Origin: Kutzneria buriramensis
GTDB taxonomy: Bacteria > Actinomycetota > Actinomycetes > Mycobacteriales > Pseudonocardiaceae
Assembly: GCF_003387475.1 (NCBI RefSeq)
Contig: NZ_QUNO01000009.1
Location: 62,001-126,000, forward strand
Direction of reading: 5' to 3'
DNA: 64,000 nucleotides
A program made the translations under genes and the position numbers. This document shows positions 8,708 through 17,474 of the stretch, piece after piece. The notes beneath the pieces were generated by a model. That model saw only the letters and a list, made by a program, of their open reading frames with translations, was not told the DNA's origin and did no database searches. Position 1 is the first letter of the stretch, and each line of letters begins with the position of its first letter.

Positions 8708-9180
8708 CGCGGCCCCACGCCGGGATCGATCACCTCGTGCCCGTCCGACCGGAGCTGGGCGACGTTGCGCTGGACGGCCGGTTTGGCCCACATCTGCGCC
8801 GACATCACCGGGAAGAACGCGACCGGGGAGGCGCTTTCCAGCACCGTCGTGGCGACGAGGTTCGGCGCCGCGCCGGTGGCCGCGGCCGCCAGCAGGTTCG
8901 CGGTGGCCGGCAGCACCACGTACAGATCGTGGTCCTCGGCCAGGGTGACGTGGTTGTCCCGGGCCCAGGTCCGGGGATCGTCGCCGGTGACGACCTGGTC
9001 GGCGAACAGGCCCATGGTGGACGCCGGCAGGAACGTCGTGGCGGTGTGTGTCATGAGAACTGTGACGGTGCCGGTGAACTCCGCCCGCAGCGCGGACAGG
9101 AACACGGGCAGGAGGGCGACGGCGCCGGAGCCGCCGGCTCCGATGAGCAGGCGGCCGCCGAACGTCGGATTGTCGGACAT
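8617..9180 (-). CDS. flavoprotein of the HFCD (Cys-decarboxylase-like) family
   Basis: This 187-residue Rossmann-like flavoprotein is related to EpiD/LanD and the decarboxylase half of Dfp/CoaBC. Visible hallmarks are the FMN-binding start LLIGAGGSGAV, the H-(x)n-FLPAS region, the PATAN motif (PASANT in EpiD) and PVMSAQMW in place of PAMNT. ATG 9180 has GGGAAG 6 nt upstream. No lantibiotic synthetase, precursor peptide or CoaB half is nearby, so its substrate is unknown. It overlaps the convergent AraC gene by 91 bp. Confidence 0.8.
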   Translation of the reverse strand: MSDNPTFGGRLLIGAGGSGAVALLPVFLSALRAEFTGTVTVLMTHTATTFLPASTMGLFADQVVTGDDPRTWARDNHVTLAEDHDLYVVLPATANLLAAAATGAAPNLVATTVLESASPVAFFPVMSAQMWAKPAVQRNVAQLRSDGHEVIDPGVGPRYDVGLARVVSGPTPPAPPQFVAKVRELLR

Positions 9181-9328
9181 CGATCTTCCCGGAGGTCGTG
9201 GCTGGTGGTACGACGCCATCCTCGGCCGGGCGCCGCGGCACCGAGTGACGATTCGTGCCGGGGCGAGCAACAGTCCGCGCCACCGACACAGTTCGCCGAC
9301 GGCCGTCGCTGGGCTGTACCATGACGCG

Positions 9329-10135
9329 ATGAGGGCCCGGTCACTGGTGTTCGACCTGTTCGGCGACTACCTGCGCTATCGGGGCGGCGCGGTGCGGCTC
9401 CGCGCCCTGGTGGCGCTGATGGAGTGTTTCGCGGTGCCGGAGGCGACGACCAGGGTCGCGGTGACCCGGCTGCGCAAGGAGGGCTGGCTCGACGCCGAAC
9501 GGCAGGGCCGCGAGACCGTCTACTCGCTGACCGAGGCCGCCTGGGAGATGCTCGACGAGGGCCGCGAGCGGATCTTCGGCCGGGTCACCGAGCCGTGGGA
9601 CGGCATGTGGCACATGGTGATCTACCAGGTGGCGGAGACCAGCCGCGGCACCCGCGAGCAACTGCGCAAGCAGCTGGCCTGGCGGGGCTTCGGCCCGCTG
9701 TCGCCGGGCGTCTGGCTGAGCCCGCACGACCGCAGCGAACAGGTGCGGTCGGCGTTCGCGGACGATCCGGCGGTCACCATCGACGTGTTCTCGTCCCGCT
9801 CGGCGGGACAGGCGGCGGACCGGGACATCGCCGCCCGGGCCTGGGACCTGCCCGGACTCGACGGCGAGTACGCCGAGCTGCTGCTGACCTACGAGCCGCG
9901 GCTGGCCGCCTACCGGGCCGGCGAACTGCACGGCGCCGCGGCCCTCGTCGAACGCATGACGCTGGTGCACGATTATCGGCAGATCCCGTTCCGCGATCCC
10001 GACCTGCCGTACGAACTGCTGCCGGCCGACTGGGTCGGCCGCGAGGCGCACGAGGTGTTCCTGGAGGCGCACAGCCTGCTCCGACGCCCGGCGGAGGCCT
10101 GCGTCGACGCCCTGCTGGCCAGCCAGGAACAATAA
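9329..10135 (+). CDS. PaaX-family transcriptional regulator
   Basis: The 268-residue protein matches PaaX-like repressors throughout: an N-terminal winged helix (RSLVFDLFGDYLRYRGGAVR ... TRVAVTRLRKEGWL), a central ferredoxin-like domain (WHMVIYQVAETSRGTREQLR) and the C-terminal domain. PaaX family members sense aryl-CoA esters; phenylacetyl-CoA is the known E. coli ligand. It sits 68 bp upstream of the salicylate operon, so here it more plausibly responds to salicylyl-CoA or another aryl-CoA. The start lies close to a TGTACCAT-like -10, so a leaderless transcript is possible. Confidence 0.88.
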   Translation: MRARSLVFDLFGDYLRYRGGAVRLRALVALMECFAVPEATTRVAVTRLRKEGWLDAERQGRETVYSLTEAAWEMLDEGRERIFGRVTEPWDGMWHMVIYQVAETSRGTREQLRKQLAWRGFGPLSPGVWLSPHDRSEQVRSAFADDPAVTIDVFSSRSAGQAADRDIAARAWDLPGLDGEYAELLLTYEPRLAAYRAGELHGAAALVERMTLVHDYRQIPFRDPDLPYELLPADWVGREAHEVFLEAHSLLRRPAEACVDALLASQEQ

Positions 10136-10203
10136 CGAATTCTGGACGGCCGTCGCGAGAGCGTTGTACTTTCGACAGTGTTCCGCCGAACTGAGGAGCG
10201 TCG

Positions 10204-11733
10204 ATGCGTATCGCTGTCGCGGGCGGTGGGCCCGGTGGACTGTTCTTCGCCACGCTGATCCGGCGCGCCGATCCGTCGATCGAGGTCACCGTCTTCGAGC
10301 GCAACCGGGCCGACGACACCTTCGGCTTCGGCGTGGTCTTCTCCGACCGGACGCTGGAGGCCATCCACGCGGCGGACCCGGTGGTGCGCGAGGCGCTGGC
10401 CGAGCACGGCCGGCACTGGGACACCATCGAGGTCCGGCTCAAGGGTGAGCGCATCCGCTGCGGCGGCAACGGCATGGCGGCCATCGTCCGCCGCACCCTG
10501 CTCGGCCTGCTCCAGCAACGAGCCCGCGAGGCCGGCGCGCAGCTGCGGTTCGCCCACGAGGTGAGCCTGGCCGACCTGGCCGGGTACGACCTGGTCGTCG
10601 CCGCCGACGGCGCCGGCTCCCGGATCCGCGAGCAGCTGGCCGCCGGCCTGGACACCGGCGTCGACACGGCCACCGCGAAGTTCATCTGGTTCGGCACCGA
10701 CCACGTCTTCGACGGGCTGACCTTCGTGCACGAGCGCGGCCCGGACGGGGTGTTCGCGGTGCACGCGTACCCGATCTCCGACCAGATGTCGACGTTCATC
10801 GTGGAGACCGACGAGGAGTCCTGGCGGCGGGCCGGCCTCGACGAGTTCGACACCGGCCGCCCGCCCGGCGAGAGCGACCTGATCAGCAAGGCCTACCTGG
10901 AGAAGCTGTTCGCCGAGCAGATCGACGGGCGGCGGCTGCTGGTCAACAACTCGCGGTGGGGCAACTTCCGCACCCGCCGGACCCGCCGCTGGCACACCCT
11001 GGAGCCGGTACCGGTCGCGTTCCTCGGCGACGCGGTGCACACCGCGCACTTCTCGGTGGGTTCGGGCACGAAGATGGCCATGGAGGACGCCGTCGCGCTC
11101 GCCAATGCCCTTGCCGCCACCGGAGACCTGCCTCAGGCACTGGCCGCGTACGAGGCCGCCGCGCAGCCGTCGGTGCAGAAGATCCAGCAGTCGGCGCGGC
11201 CGAGCCTGGCGTGGTGGGAGCACTTCGGCCGGTACCACACCGAGTTCGAGCCGTGGCAGTTCGCGTACCACTTCCTGTCGCGCAGCATCACCGACTCACG
11301 ACTGTCCAAACGGGACTTGGAGTTCGTGGTGTCGACCCACCGGGCGTGGGAGAGCCGGCACGGCGCGCCGCCGCTGGACACGCCGTTCGAGCATCGCGGC
11401 TGGCGCTCGCCGAACCGACTCGTCCGGCTGGCCGACCTCGACCTGCCGCTGGTTTCGACGCCGCTCCCAACGCCTTGGGGCGCAAGCATTGCCGCGCCGG
11501 ACACCGAGGCCGGGCTCCTCCGCTGCTTCGAGACGTTGGCCGAGCTCGCCGCCGCCGAGCCGGTGCTCGTCGCCGTGCACGGCGGCACGCCGCTGACCCG
11601 GACCCTGTTGTGCGAACAGGCCCGGCTGCACGAACACGTGCCGGCGCTGCTCGTCATGCCCGACGCCGATCGCGACCGCGCGGTCACCACCATCCTGTCC
11701 GGCCGGGCGGATCTCGTCGGGGTGCCGGCATGA
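10204..11733 (+). CDS. FAD-dependent salicylyl-CoA 5-hydroxylase-like monooxygenase
   Basis: The 509-residue group A flavoprotein monooxygenase has the FAD site GGGPGG at residues 7-12, and later GDAVHTAHFSVGSGTK for FAD/pyrophosphate binding. It resembles SdgC and the hydroxylase half of anthraniloyl-CoA monooxygenases, which hydroxylate aryl-CoA thioesters at C5. Residues about 420-509 end in a pattern (LLVMPDADRDRAVTTILSGRADLVG) like a shrunken tail of the old-yellow-enzyme domain fused in those relatives. GAGGAG precedes ATG 10204. Its stop overlaps the next start by 4 nt. Predicted step: salicylyl-CoA to gentisyl-CoA. Confidence 0.82.
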   Translation: MRIAVAGGGPGGLFFATLIRRADPSIEVTVFERNRADDTFGFGVVFSDRTLEAIHAADPVVREALAEHGRHWDTIEVRLKGERIRCGGNGMAAIVRRTLLGLLQQRAREAGAQLRFAHEVSLADLAGYDLVVAADGAGSRIREQLAAGLDTGVDTATAKFIWFGTDHVFDGLTFVHERGPDGVFAVHAYPISDQMSTFIVETDEESWRRAGLDEFDTGRPPGESDLISKAYLEKLFAEQIDGRRLLVNNSRWGNFRTRRTRRWHTLEPVPVAFLGDAVHTAHFSVGSGTKMAMEDAVALANALAATGDLPQALAAYEAAAQPSVQKIQQSARPSLAWWEHFGRYHTEFEPWQFAYHFLSRSITDSRLSKRDLEFVVSTHRAWESRHGAPPLDTPFEHRGWRSPNRLVRLADLDLPLVSTPLPTPWGASIAAPDTEAGLLRCFETLAELAAAEPVLVAVHGGTPLTRTLLCEQARLHEHVPALLVMPDADRDRAVTTILSGRADLVGVPA

Positions 11734-13364
11734 TCGACCACACCGTGCCCTGGCCGGAGGACGTCGCCCGCGAGTACGTCGCCGCCGGCTACTGGGCGGG
11801 CGTCCCGCTCGGCACCCTGCTGCGGCAGGCGGCCGCCCTCCACCCGGAAGCACCGGCGCTGATCGACCCGGTGGCCGGTATCCGGTTCACGCACGCCGAG
11901 CTCGCCGACCGTGCCGACGCCTGCGGCGAACGGCTGCTCGACCTCGGTCTCCGGCCTGGTGACCGGATCGTCGTGCAACTGGGCAACGGCTGGGAATTCG
12001 TCGTGCTGACGATGGCCTGCCTGCGTACGGGCATCGTGCCGGTGATGGCGCTGCCCGCGCATCGCCGGGCGGAACTGTCCTACCTGGCGCGGCATTCCGA
12101 GGCCACCGCGATCGCCGTGCCCGACCGGCTGCGGGACTTCGACCACCAGCGGCTCGCTCACGAGCTGGCCGCCGACGTGCCGGGGCCGTGGCGGGTGTTG
12201 GTAGCCGGCGAGGCGGAACCCGGCAGCGTCGACCTGCGGGCGCTGTGCGCGCCGGGGGCCTCGGCCGGACGGCTGGGCGGGCTGGCGATCGACAGCCGCG
12301 ACGTCGCGGTGTTCCTGCTTTCCGGCGGCACCACCGGTTTGCCGAAGTTGATCGCCCGCACGCACGACGACTACGCCTACAACGCCCGTGCCAGCGCGGA
12401 GGTCGCCGGCGTGGACGCGGACACGGTGTACCTGATCGGTCTGCCGGCGGGGCACAACTTCCCGCTCGCCTGCCCCGGCATCCTCGGCACCCTGCTGGCC
12501 GGCGGCCGCGTCGTCACGCTGCCGTCACCGGAGCCGGTCCGCGCGTTCGAGACGATCGCCGCCGAGGGCGTCACCCACACCGCCCTCGTGCCCGCGGTCG
12601 CCGGCCGCTGGCTCGATCACGCCCACCAGCACGGCAACGCCCAGCTCACCACCCTGCGCGTGCTCGAGGTCGGCGGCGCACGGCTGGCCGACCAGCTCGC
12701 GGCCCGGATCACCGACACCCTCGGCGCCACCCTGCAACAGGTGTTCGGCATGGCCGAGGGGCTGCTCAACTTCACCCGTCTCGACGACCCCGCCGAGATC
12801 ATCCACACCACGCAGGGCCGGCCGGTGAGCCCGGCCGACGAGGTGCGGCTGGTCGACGAGTTCGACCGGGACGTCCCCGACGGCGAGCCGGGATCGCTGC
12901 TCACCCGCGGCCCGTACACGCCGCGCGGCTACTACAGGGCCCCGGAGCACAACGCCAAGGCCTTCACCGCGGACGGCTGGTACCGCTCCGGCGACATCTG
13001 CCGCCGTACCCCGGGCGGGTATCTCATCGTCGAGGGCCGGGACAAGGACATGATCAACCGGGGCGGTGAGAAGATCTCCGCCGAGGAGGTGGAGAACCTC
13101 GTCTACCAACTGCCGTCGGTCGCGCAGGTCGCCGCGGTCGCCATGCCCGACCCCGACCTCGGCGAACGGGTCTGCGTCTACGTCGTGCCGCGTCCCGGCG
13201 CGACGGTGACGCTGACGCAGATCCAGGAGTCCATGGAGCACGCGGGGGTGGCGCGGTTCAAACGGCCCGAACACCTCGTGCTGGTGGCGGAACTGCTCAC
13301 CACCAAGGTCGGCAAGATCGACAAGAAGGCGCTGCGGGCGGACATCGCCGCCCGGCTGGGCTAG
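11730..13364 (+). CDS. salicylate/2,3-dihydroxybenzoate-type AMP ligase (SdgA-like)
   Basis: The 544-residue ANL-superfamily enzyme resembles EntE/DhbE and SdgA. The phosphate loop is SGGTTGLPK, the substrate-pocket region is GLPAGHNFPLACPG (characteristic of aryl-acid ligases), and the C-terminal domain holds GRDKDMINRGGEKISAEEVE with the catalytic Lys in TKVGKIDKKAL. It should form salicyl-AMP and pass it on to CoA. In the described Streptomyces WA46 route a second protein (SdgB) also takes part in making salicylyl-CoA; I see no such gene here. It is translationally coupled to the hydroxylase (ATGA overlap). Confidence 0.87.
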   Translation: MIDHTVPWPEDVAREYVAAGYWAGVPLGTLLRQAAALHPEAPALIDPVAGIRFTHAELADRADACGERLLDLGLRPGDRIVVQLGNGWEFVVLTMACLRTGIVPVMALPAHRRAELSYLARHSEATAIAVPDRLRDFDHQRLAHELAADVPGPWRVLVAGEAEPGSVDLRALCAPGASAGRLGGLAIDSRDVAVFLLSGGTTGLPKLIARTHDDYAYNARASAEVAGVDADTVYLIGLPAGHNFPLACPGILGTLLAGGRVVTLPSPEPVRAFETIAAEGVTHTALVPAVAGRWLDHAHQHGNAQLTTLRVLEVGGARLADQLAARITDTLGATLQQVFGMAEGLLNFTRLDDPAEIIHTTQGRPVSPADEVRLVDEFDRDVPDGEPGSLLTRGPYTPRGYYRAPEHNAKAFTADGWYRSGDICRRTPGGYLIVEGRDKDMINRGGEKISAEEVENLVYQLPSVAQVAAVAMPDPDLGERVCVYVVPRPGATVTLTQIQESMEHAGVARFKRPEHLVLVAELLTTKVGKIDKKALRADIAARLG

Positions 13365-14101
13365 CCCAGATCGTCGGCGATGCCCTTGGTGGCAATGGAA
13401 AGCGCGGTGACCCAGTCCGCGAGGGCGGAGCGGTCGAAGCGGATCGCCGGCATGGCGATGGCCAGCGCGGCCACCGGCACGCCGTTCGCGTCGACGACCG
13501 CCCGGCCGATCGCCGTGAGGCCGGCCTCGGTCTGCTGGTCGTTGACGGCATACCCGCGCCGGCGCACCACCGCGAGGTCGCGACGCAGCCGGTCGAGATC
13601 GGCCTGCGGGTAGCGCGCGGCGACCTCGCGGGGCGGCAAGGCGGCGAGCATGGCTCGGCCGCCGGAGCTGTCCTCGGCCGGCAGCGTCCGTCCGACCCGG
13701 TCGCCGACGCGAAGCACCCGCGCGGATTCCACCGTGGCGACGATCCGGGCCTCGGCGCCGACCAGCACCGTCAGGTTGATCGTCTCGCCGGTGGCCTCGC
13801 GCAGCCTTTCCATGTGCGGCAACGCGACCCGGTGCAGCGGCGCGACCGGGGCGGTTTCCGCCGGACGGAGCACTGCGCCGGGCCGGTAGCGGCGGTCCTC
13901 GTCCTGCACGGCGAAATCCCGGTACACCAACATGGTCAGCAGGCGATGCGCGGTGGACACCGACACTCCCAGCCGTTCGGCGGCATCGGTGACCCGCAAC
14001 ACGCCCTCCTGCTGCAACAACGCGGCGAGTTGCAGGGCGTGATCGACCGAGGCGATGGAGTACGGCGGCTTGTTCCTCACAGCAGAAAACCCTATCCCCA
14101 C
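13361..14101 (-). CDS. IclR-family transcriptional regulator
   Basis: The 246-residue protein has an N-terminal winged helix (SIASVDHALQLAALLQQEGV; ERLGVSVSTAHRLLTML) and a C-terminal IclR effector domain (INLTVLVGAEARIVATVES). GTG 14101 or GTG 14080 could be the start. It is divergent from the gentisate dioxygenase gene with only 26 bp between, and its stop overlaps the AMP-ligase stop by 4 bp. Inference: it senses an aromatic ring-cleavage intermediate or gentisate and controls the dioxygenase operon. Confidence 0.88.
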   Translation of the reverse strand: MGIGFSAVRNKPPYSIASVDHALQLAALLQQEGVLRVTDAAERLGVSVSTAHRLLTMLVYRDFAVQDEDRRYRPGAVLRPAETAPVAPLHRVALPHMERLREATGETINLTVLVGAEARIVATVESARVLRVGDRVGRTLPAEDSSGGRAMLAALPPREVAARYPQADLDRLRRDLAVVRRRGYAVNDQQTEAGLTAIGRAVVDANGVPVAALAIAMPAIRFDRSALADWVTALSIATKGIADDLG

Positions 14102-14127
14102 GGGAGGAAAATCAGCACCATGAAGTC

Positions 14128-15186
14128 ATGACGACGCTCGAGACGGACCTGGCCGACCTGTATCGCGGCTTCGCGTCGGAGCGTCTCATTCCACTGTGGA
14201 CGGAGATCGGCGACCTGATGCCGCCCGAACCCCGTTCCCGGGCGCAACCGCACCTGTGGCGGTGGCAGACGCTGCTGCCGCTGGCCGAGCGGGCCGGCGA
14301 GCTGGTGCCGGTCGGCCGCGGCGGCGAGCGCCGGGCGATCGCGCTGGCCAATCCCGGCCTCGACGGCGCACCGTTCGCCACGCCGACGCTGTGGGCGGCG
14401 ATCCAGTACCTCAACCCGCGCGAGGACGCGCCGGTGCACCGCCACACCCAGAACGCGTTCCGGTTCGTCGTCGAGGGCGAGGGCGTGTGGACGGTGGTGG
14501 ACGGCGACCCGGTGGCCATGCGGCGCGGCGACTTCCTGCCGCAGGCCGGCTGGCACTGGCACGGCCACCACAACGTCTCCGACCGCCCGATGGCGTGGAT
14601 CGACGGCCTGGACATCCCGTTCCAGCACTTCGCGGGCGCCACGTTCTTCGAGACCGGCCCGGCCGAGGTCGACACCCGCGAGGCGCCGGACCGGTCCCGT
14701 TCCGAGCGGCTGTGGGGCCACCCGGGGCTCCGGCCGCTGACGCACCTCTCCCCCACGCCCGCCACGCCGCTGCTGGCATATCGTTGGGAACACACCGATC
14801 GCGCGCTGGCTGACCAGCTGGCGCTGGAGGCCGAGGGCGTCAAGGCCACCGTCGAGCCGGGGCATGCCGCCGTCCGCTACGCCAACCCGACCACCGGCGA
14901 CGACGTGCTGCCGACCATCCGCACCGAGTTCCACCGCCTCGCTCCGGACACCGCCACCGCGAGCCGCCGGGAAGCGGGATCGTCGGTGTACCAGGTGTTC
15001 GACGGCGCCGGGGCGATCACCGTCGCAGACCGGCGCTGGACGGTCGAGCGCGGCGACCTGTTCGTCGTGCCGTCCTGGCAGCCGCTGACCATGGCCACCG
15101 ACCGCGGCCTGGACCTGTTCCGCTTCAGCGACGCCCCGATCCTCGAACGCCTGAACCTGCACCGCACCCGGGAGGACCAGCCGTGA
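14128..15186 (+). CDS. gentisate 1,2-dioxygenase
   Basis: The 352-residue bicupin Fe(II) dioxygenase cleaves gentisate to maleylpyruvate. The N-terminal cupin shows VHRHTQNAFRFVVEGEG (His-x-His metal ligands) and GWHWHGHHNVSD; the second cupin is at about residues 280-340 (SSVYQVFDGAGAI ... VERGDLFVVPSWQPL). Length matches the family. No strong Shine-Dalgarno sits at normal spacing before ATG 14128: GGGAGGA is about 20 nt away, with a 3-codon ATG frame (14120) overlapping the start. It heads a three-gene operon. Confidence 0.93.
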   Translation: MTTLETDLADLYRGFASERLIPLWTEIGDLMPPEPRSRAQPHLWRWQTLLPLAERAGELVPVGRGGERRAIALANPGLDGAPFATPTLWAAIQYLNPREDAPVHRHTQNAFRFVVEGEGVWTVVDGDPVAMRRGDFLPQAGWHWHGHHNVSDRPMAWIDGLDIPFQHFAGATFFETGPAEVDTREAPDRSRSERLWGHPGLRPLTHLSPTPATPLLAYRWEHTDRALADQLALEAEGVKATVEPGHAAVRYANPTTGDDVLPTIRTEFHRLAPDTATASRREAGSSVYQVFDGAGAITVADRRWTVERGDLFVVPSWQPLTMATDRGLDLFRFSDAPILERLNLHRTREDQP

Positions 15187-15992
15187 AACTCGCCACCGTC
15201 CGCATGCCCGACGGCGGCACGCGAGCCGTCGAGGTCACCGAAGCCGGCTACGTCGACCTCGGCGCGCCCGATGTCGGCGCGTTGCTGGCGTCGTCCGCCT
15301 GGGAGGCCGGCGATCTGGTGCCGCGTCACGAGTTGGCGCCGGTCGTGCCGCGCCCGGGCAAGCTCTTCTGTGTGGGATTGAACTACCGCAACCACATTCT
15401 CGAGATGGGCCGCGAACTGCCCGAACACCCCACGCTGTTCGCGAAGTTCGCCGACGCGCTGATCGGGCCCCGCGACACGATCGCGCTGGCGCCGGAGTCG
15501 ACCGCGGTGGACTGGGAGGCCGAGCTCGCGGTGGTGATCGGCAGGACCGTGCGCCGCGCGTCCGAGGAGGAGGCGGCCGAGGCCATTGCCGGGTTCACCG
15601 TGCTCAACGACGTCACCATGCGGGATTGGCAGTACCGGACCAAGGAGTGGTTGCAGGGCAAGACCTTCGAGTCGACCACGCCGATCGGGCCGGTGCTGGT
15701 GACGCCGGACGAGCTGCCCGGCGGGGTGCGGCCGCGGCTGGTGATGACGTGTTCCGTCAACGGCGAGGTGATGCAGAAGACCGACACGTCCGACCTGGTC
15801 TTCGACCCGGTGACGCTGGTGCGGTACATCTCCACGATCGCCACCCTGCGGCCCGGAGACGTGATCGCCACCGGCACGCCCGGCGGCGTCGGCCACGCTC
15901 GCACGCCCGCCCGCTACCTCGCGGACGGCGACGTGCTCGTCACCGAGATCGACGGCATCGGCCGCCTGGAGAACGTCGCGAGAACCGCATGA
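15183..15992 (+). CDS. fumarylacetoacetate hydrolase-family protein (fumarylpyruvate hydrolase)
   Basis: The 269-residue FAH-fold enzyme has FCVGLNYRNH near residue 60, an acidic metal site in TAVDWEAELAVVIG, and GDVIATGTPGGVGHARTP. In the gentisate pathway this family splits fumarylpyruvate into fumarate and pyruvate. The gene starts with GTG overlapping the dioxygenase stop (GTGA) and ends overlapping the isomerase start, so the three are co-translated. Confidence 0.9.
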   Translation: MKLATVRMPDGGTRAVEVTEAGYVDLGAPDVGALLASSAWEAGDLVPRHELAPVVPRPGKLFCVGLNYRNHILEMGRELPEHPTLFAKFADALIGPRDTIALAPESTAVDWEAELAVVIGRTVRRASEEEAAEAIAGFTVLNDVTMRDWQYRTKEWLQGKTFESTTPIGPVLVTPDELPGGVRPRLVMTCSVNGEVMQKTDTSDLVFDPVTLVRYISTIATLRPGDVIATGTPGGVGHARTPARYLADGDVLVTEIDGIGRLENVARTA

Positions 15993-16576
15993 AGAGTCGC
16001 GAGTGGACGGACGTCGGCACGAAGCTGTTCCTGGCCACCCTGGACGGCCTCGCCGACGCCGAGCTCGACGCCCCGAGCCTGCTGCCGGGTTGGTCGCGGC
16101 GGCACGTGGTGGCGCACGTTCACCACAACGCCGAGGCGCTGCGCCGGCTGGTGAGCTGGGCCGAGACCGGCGTGGAGAACCGGATGTACGCCAACCCCGA
16201 GCAGCGGGCCGCCGAGATCGAGGCCAGCGCTGTGCTGCCGGCCGCCACCCTGCGCGCGCTGGTGACGCATTCGGCGGACCGGCTCGCCGCCGATTTCGAC
16301 GCGCTGCCGGCGGAGGTGTGGTCGCACAAGGTGATCACCGCGCAGGGACGGACCGTGCTGGCGGTGGAGATCCCGTGGATGCGGGCGCGGGAGGTCGCCG
16401 TGCACGCCGTCGACCTGGACGCCGGCGCCGGATTCGCCGACCTGCCGAACGATCTCACCGCCGCGCTGGTGGCCGACGCCGTCGCCAAGCAGAACACCCA
16501 CGGCAACCTGCCCGGCCTCGCCGCCTGGCTCACCGGCCGCACGGCCGAGGCCCCGTCACTCGGCCGGTGGCTCTGA
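15989..16576 (+). CDS. mycothiol-dependent maleylpyruvate isomerase
   Basis: The 195-residue protein belongs to the MDMPI/DinB-like four-helix family. The N-terminal domain has PGWSRRHVVAHVHHNAEALRR with metal-binding histidines, and later RAREVAVHAVDLDAG carries the third ligand. It converts maleylpyruvate to fumarylpyruvate with mycothiol as cofactor, as in Corynebacterium glutamicum. The ATG overlaps the hydrolase stop (ATGA). This completes gentisate to fumarate plus pyruvate within one operon and supports an actinobacterial host. Confidence 0.92.
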   Translation: MKSREWTDVGTKLFLATLDGLADAELDAPSLLPGWSRRHVVAHVHHNAEALRRLVSWAETGVENRMYANPEQRAAEIEASAVLPAATLRALVTHSADRLAADFDALPAEVWSHKVITAQGRTVLAVEIPWMRAREVAVHAVDLDAGAGFADLPNDLTAALVADAVAKQNTHGNLPGLAAWLTGRTAEAPSLGRWL

Positions 16577-16669
16577 CCTCCTGCCCGAAGATGCAATACC
16601 GCTGGTAGAGGACTGTTTTGCCGGGAAAACCCGGTTGACCGGCGGCGGTCGCCGCGCTGTCATGGCGTC

Positions 16670-17440
16670 ATGACCGGCATCGAACTACCCGAGCACGTGC
16701 GCGCCAACCGCGAGTACTGGGACGCGACCGCCGACCGCTGGGTGGCGGCCGGCGAGCGGTCGTGGGCCCAGGACGAGCCGACCTGGGGCGTCTTCCACGT
16801 CCCGCAGCGCGAGGCCCCGCTGCTGCCGGACGAGGTGGACGGCATGGACACCATCGAGCTCGGCTGCGGCACGGCGTACGTCAGCGCCTGGCTGGCCCGG
16901 CGCGGCGCGAAGCCGGTCGGCATCGACAACTCGGAGCGGCAGCTGGCGACGGCGCGGCGGCTCCAGGACGAGCACGACCTGCATTTCCCGTTGCTGCACG
17001 GCAATGCCGAGCAGGTGCCGTACGCGTCGGCCTCGTTCGACCTGGCTGTCAGCGAATACGGCGCGGCGATCTGGTGCGATCCCTACGTTTGGATCCCCGA
17101 GGCCGCGCGGCTCCTCCGTCCCGGCGGGCGCCTGGCCTTCCTGTGCAACAGCGTGGTGTCGGTGCTGTGCGCGCCGGACGACGAGAACGAGCCGCCGACC
17201 GAGCGCATGCTGCGCCCCCAGCTCGGCCTGCACCGGACGCCCTGGCCCGAAGGCTCCGTCGACTTCCACCTCGGGCACGGCGACATGATCCGGCTGCTGC
17301 GCCGCAGCGGCTTCGAGATCGAGGACATGATCGAGATCTTCGCCCCCGAGGGCGCGGCCGACTCGGCCTTCGGCTACGCGCCGGCGGGCTGGTCCCGGCA
17401 GTGGCCCGTCGAGGAGATCTGGAAGGCGCGGCGGGTCTGA
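16670..17440 (+). CDS. class I SAM-dependent methyltransferase
   Basis: The 256-residue methyltransferase has SAM motif I as TIELGCGTAYVSAWLARRG, an acidic post-motif II (VGIDNSERQ), and motif III around PEAARLLRPGGRLAFL. The acceptor is not identifiable. It stands between the gentisate operon (93 bp upstream, no gene in the gap) and a convergent gene remnant, and ends at a strong bidirectional hairpin. It is probably independent of the pathway. Confidence 0.85.
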   Translation: MTGIELPEHVRANREYWDATADRWVAAGERSWAQDEPTWGVFHVPQREAPLLPDEVDGMDTIELGCGTAYVSAWLARRGAKPVGIDNSERQLATARRLQDEHDLHFPLLHGNAEQVPYASASFDLAVSEYGAAIWCDPYVWIPEAARLLRPGGRLAFLCNSVVSVLCAPDDENEPPTERMLRPQLGLHRTPWPEGSVDFHLGHGDMIRLLRRSGFEIEDMIEIFAPEGAADSAFGYAPAGWSRQWPVEEIWKARRV

Positions 17441-17471
17441 GAGTCGGCCGGTCCCGGCGCCCGGCCGACTC
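17441..17471. terminator. bidirectional hairpin terminator
   Basis: An 11-bp perfect stem (GAGTCGGCCGG pairing with CCGGCCGACTC, 9-nt loop) starts directly after the methyltransferase stop and lies between two convergent genes. There is no long U-tract, as is usual for actinomycete terminators. Confidence 0.75.
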
Positions 17472-17474
17472 CCC

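Noticed and set aside
8617-9180. Lanthipeptide C-terminal decarboxylase
   Set aside because: No precursor peptide, LanM/LanC or other RiPP gene lies nearby, and key motifs are altered.
9329-10135. PaaX regulator controlling the epoxidase operon at 50 kb
   Set aside because: It is 40 kb away and directly precedes the salicylate operon; no sequence evidence links it to the distant operon.
14120-14131. Leader peptide frame before gentisate dioxygenase
   Set aside because: Three codons overlapping the gene start; no attenuator structure is evident.
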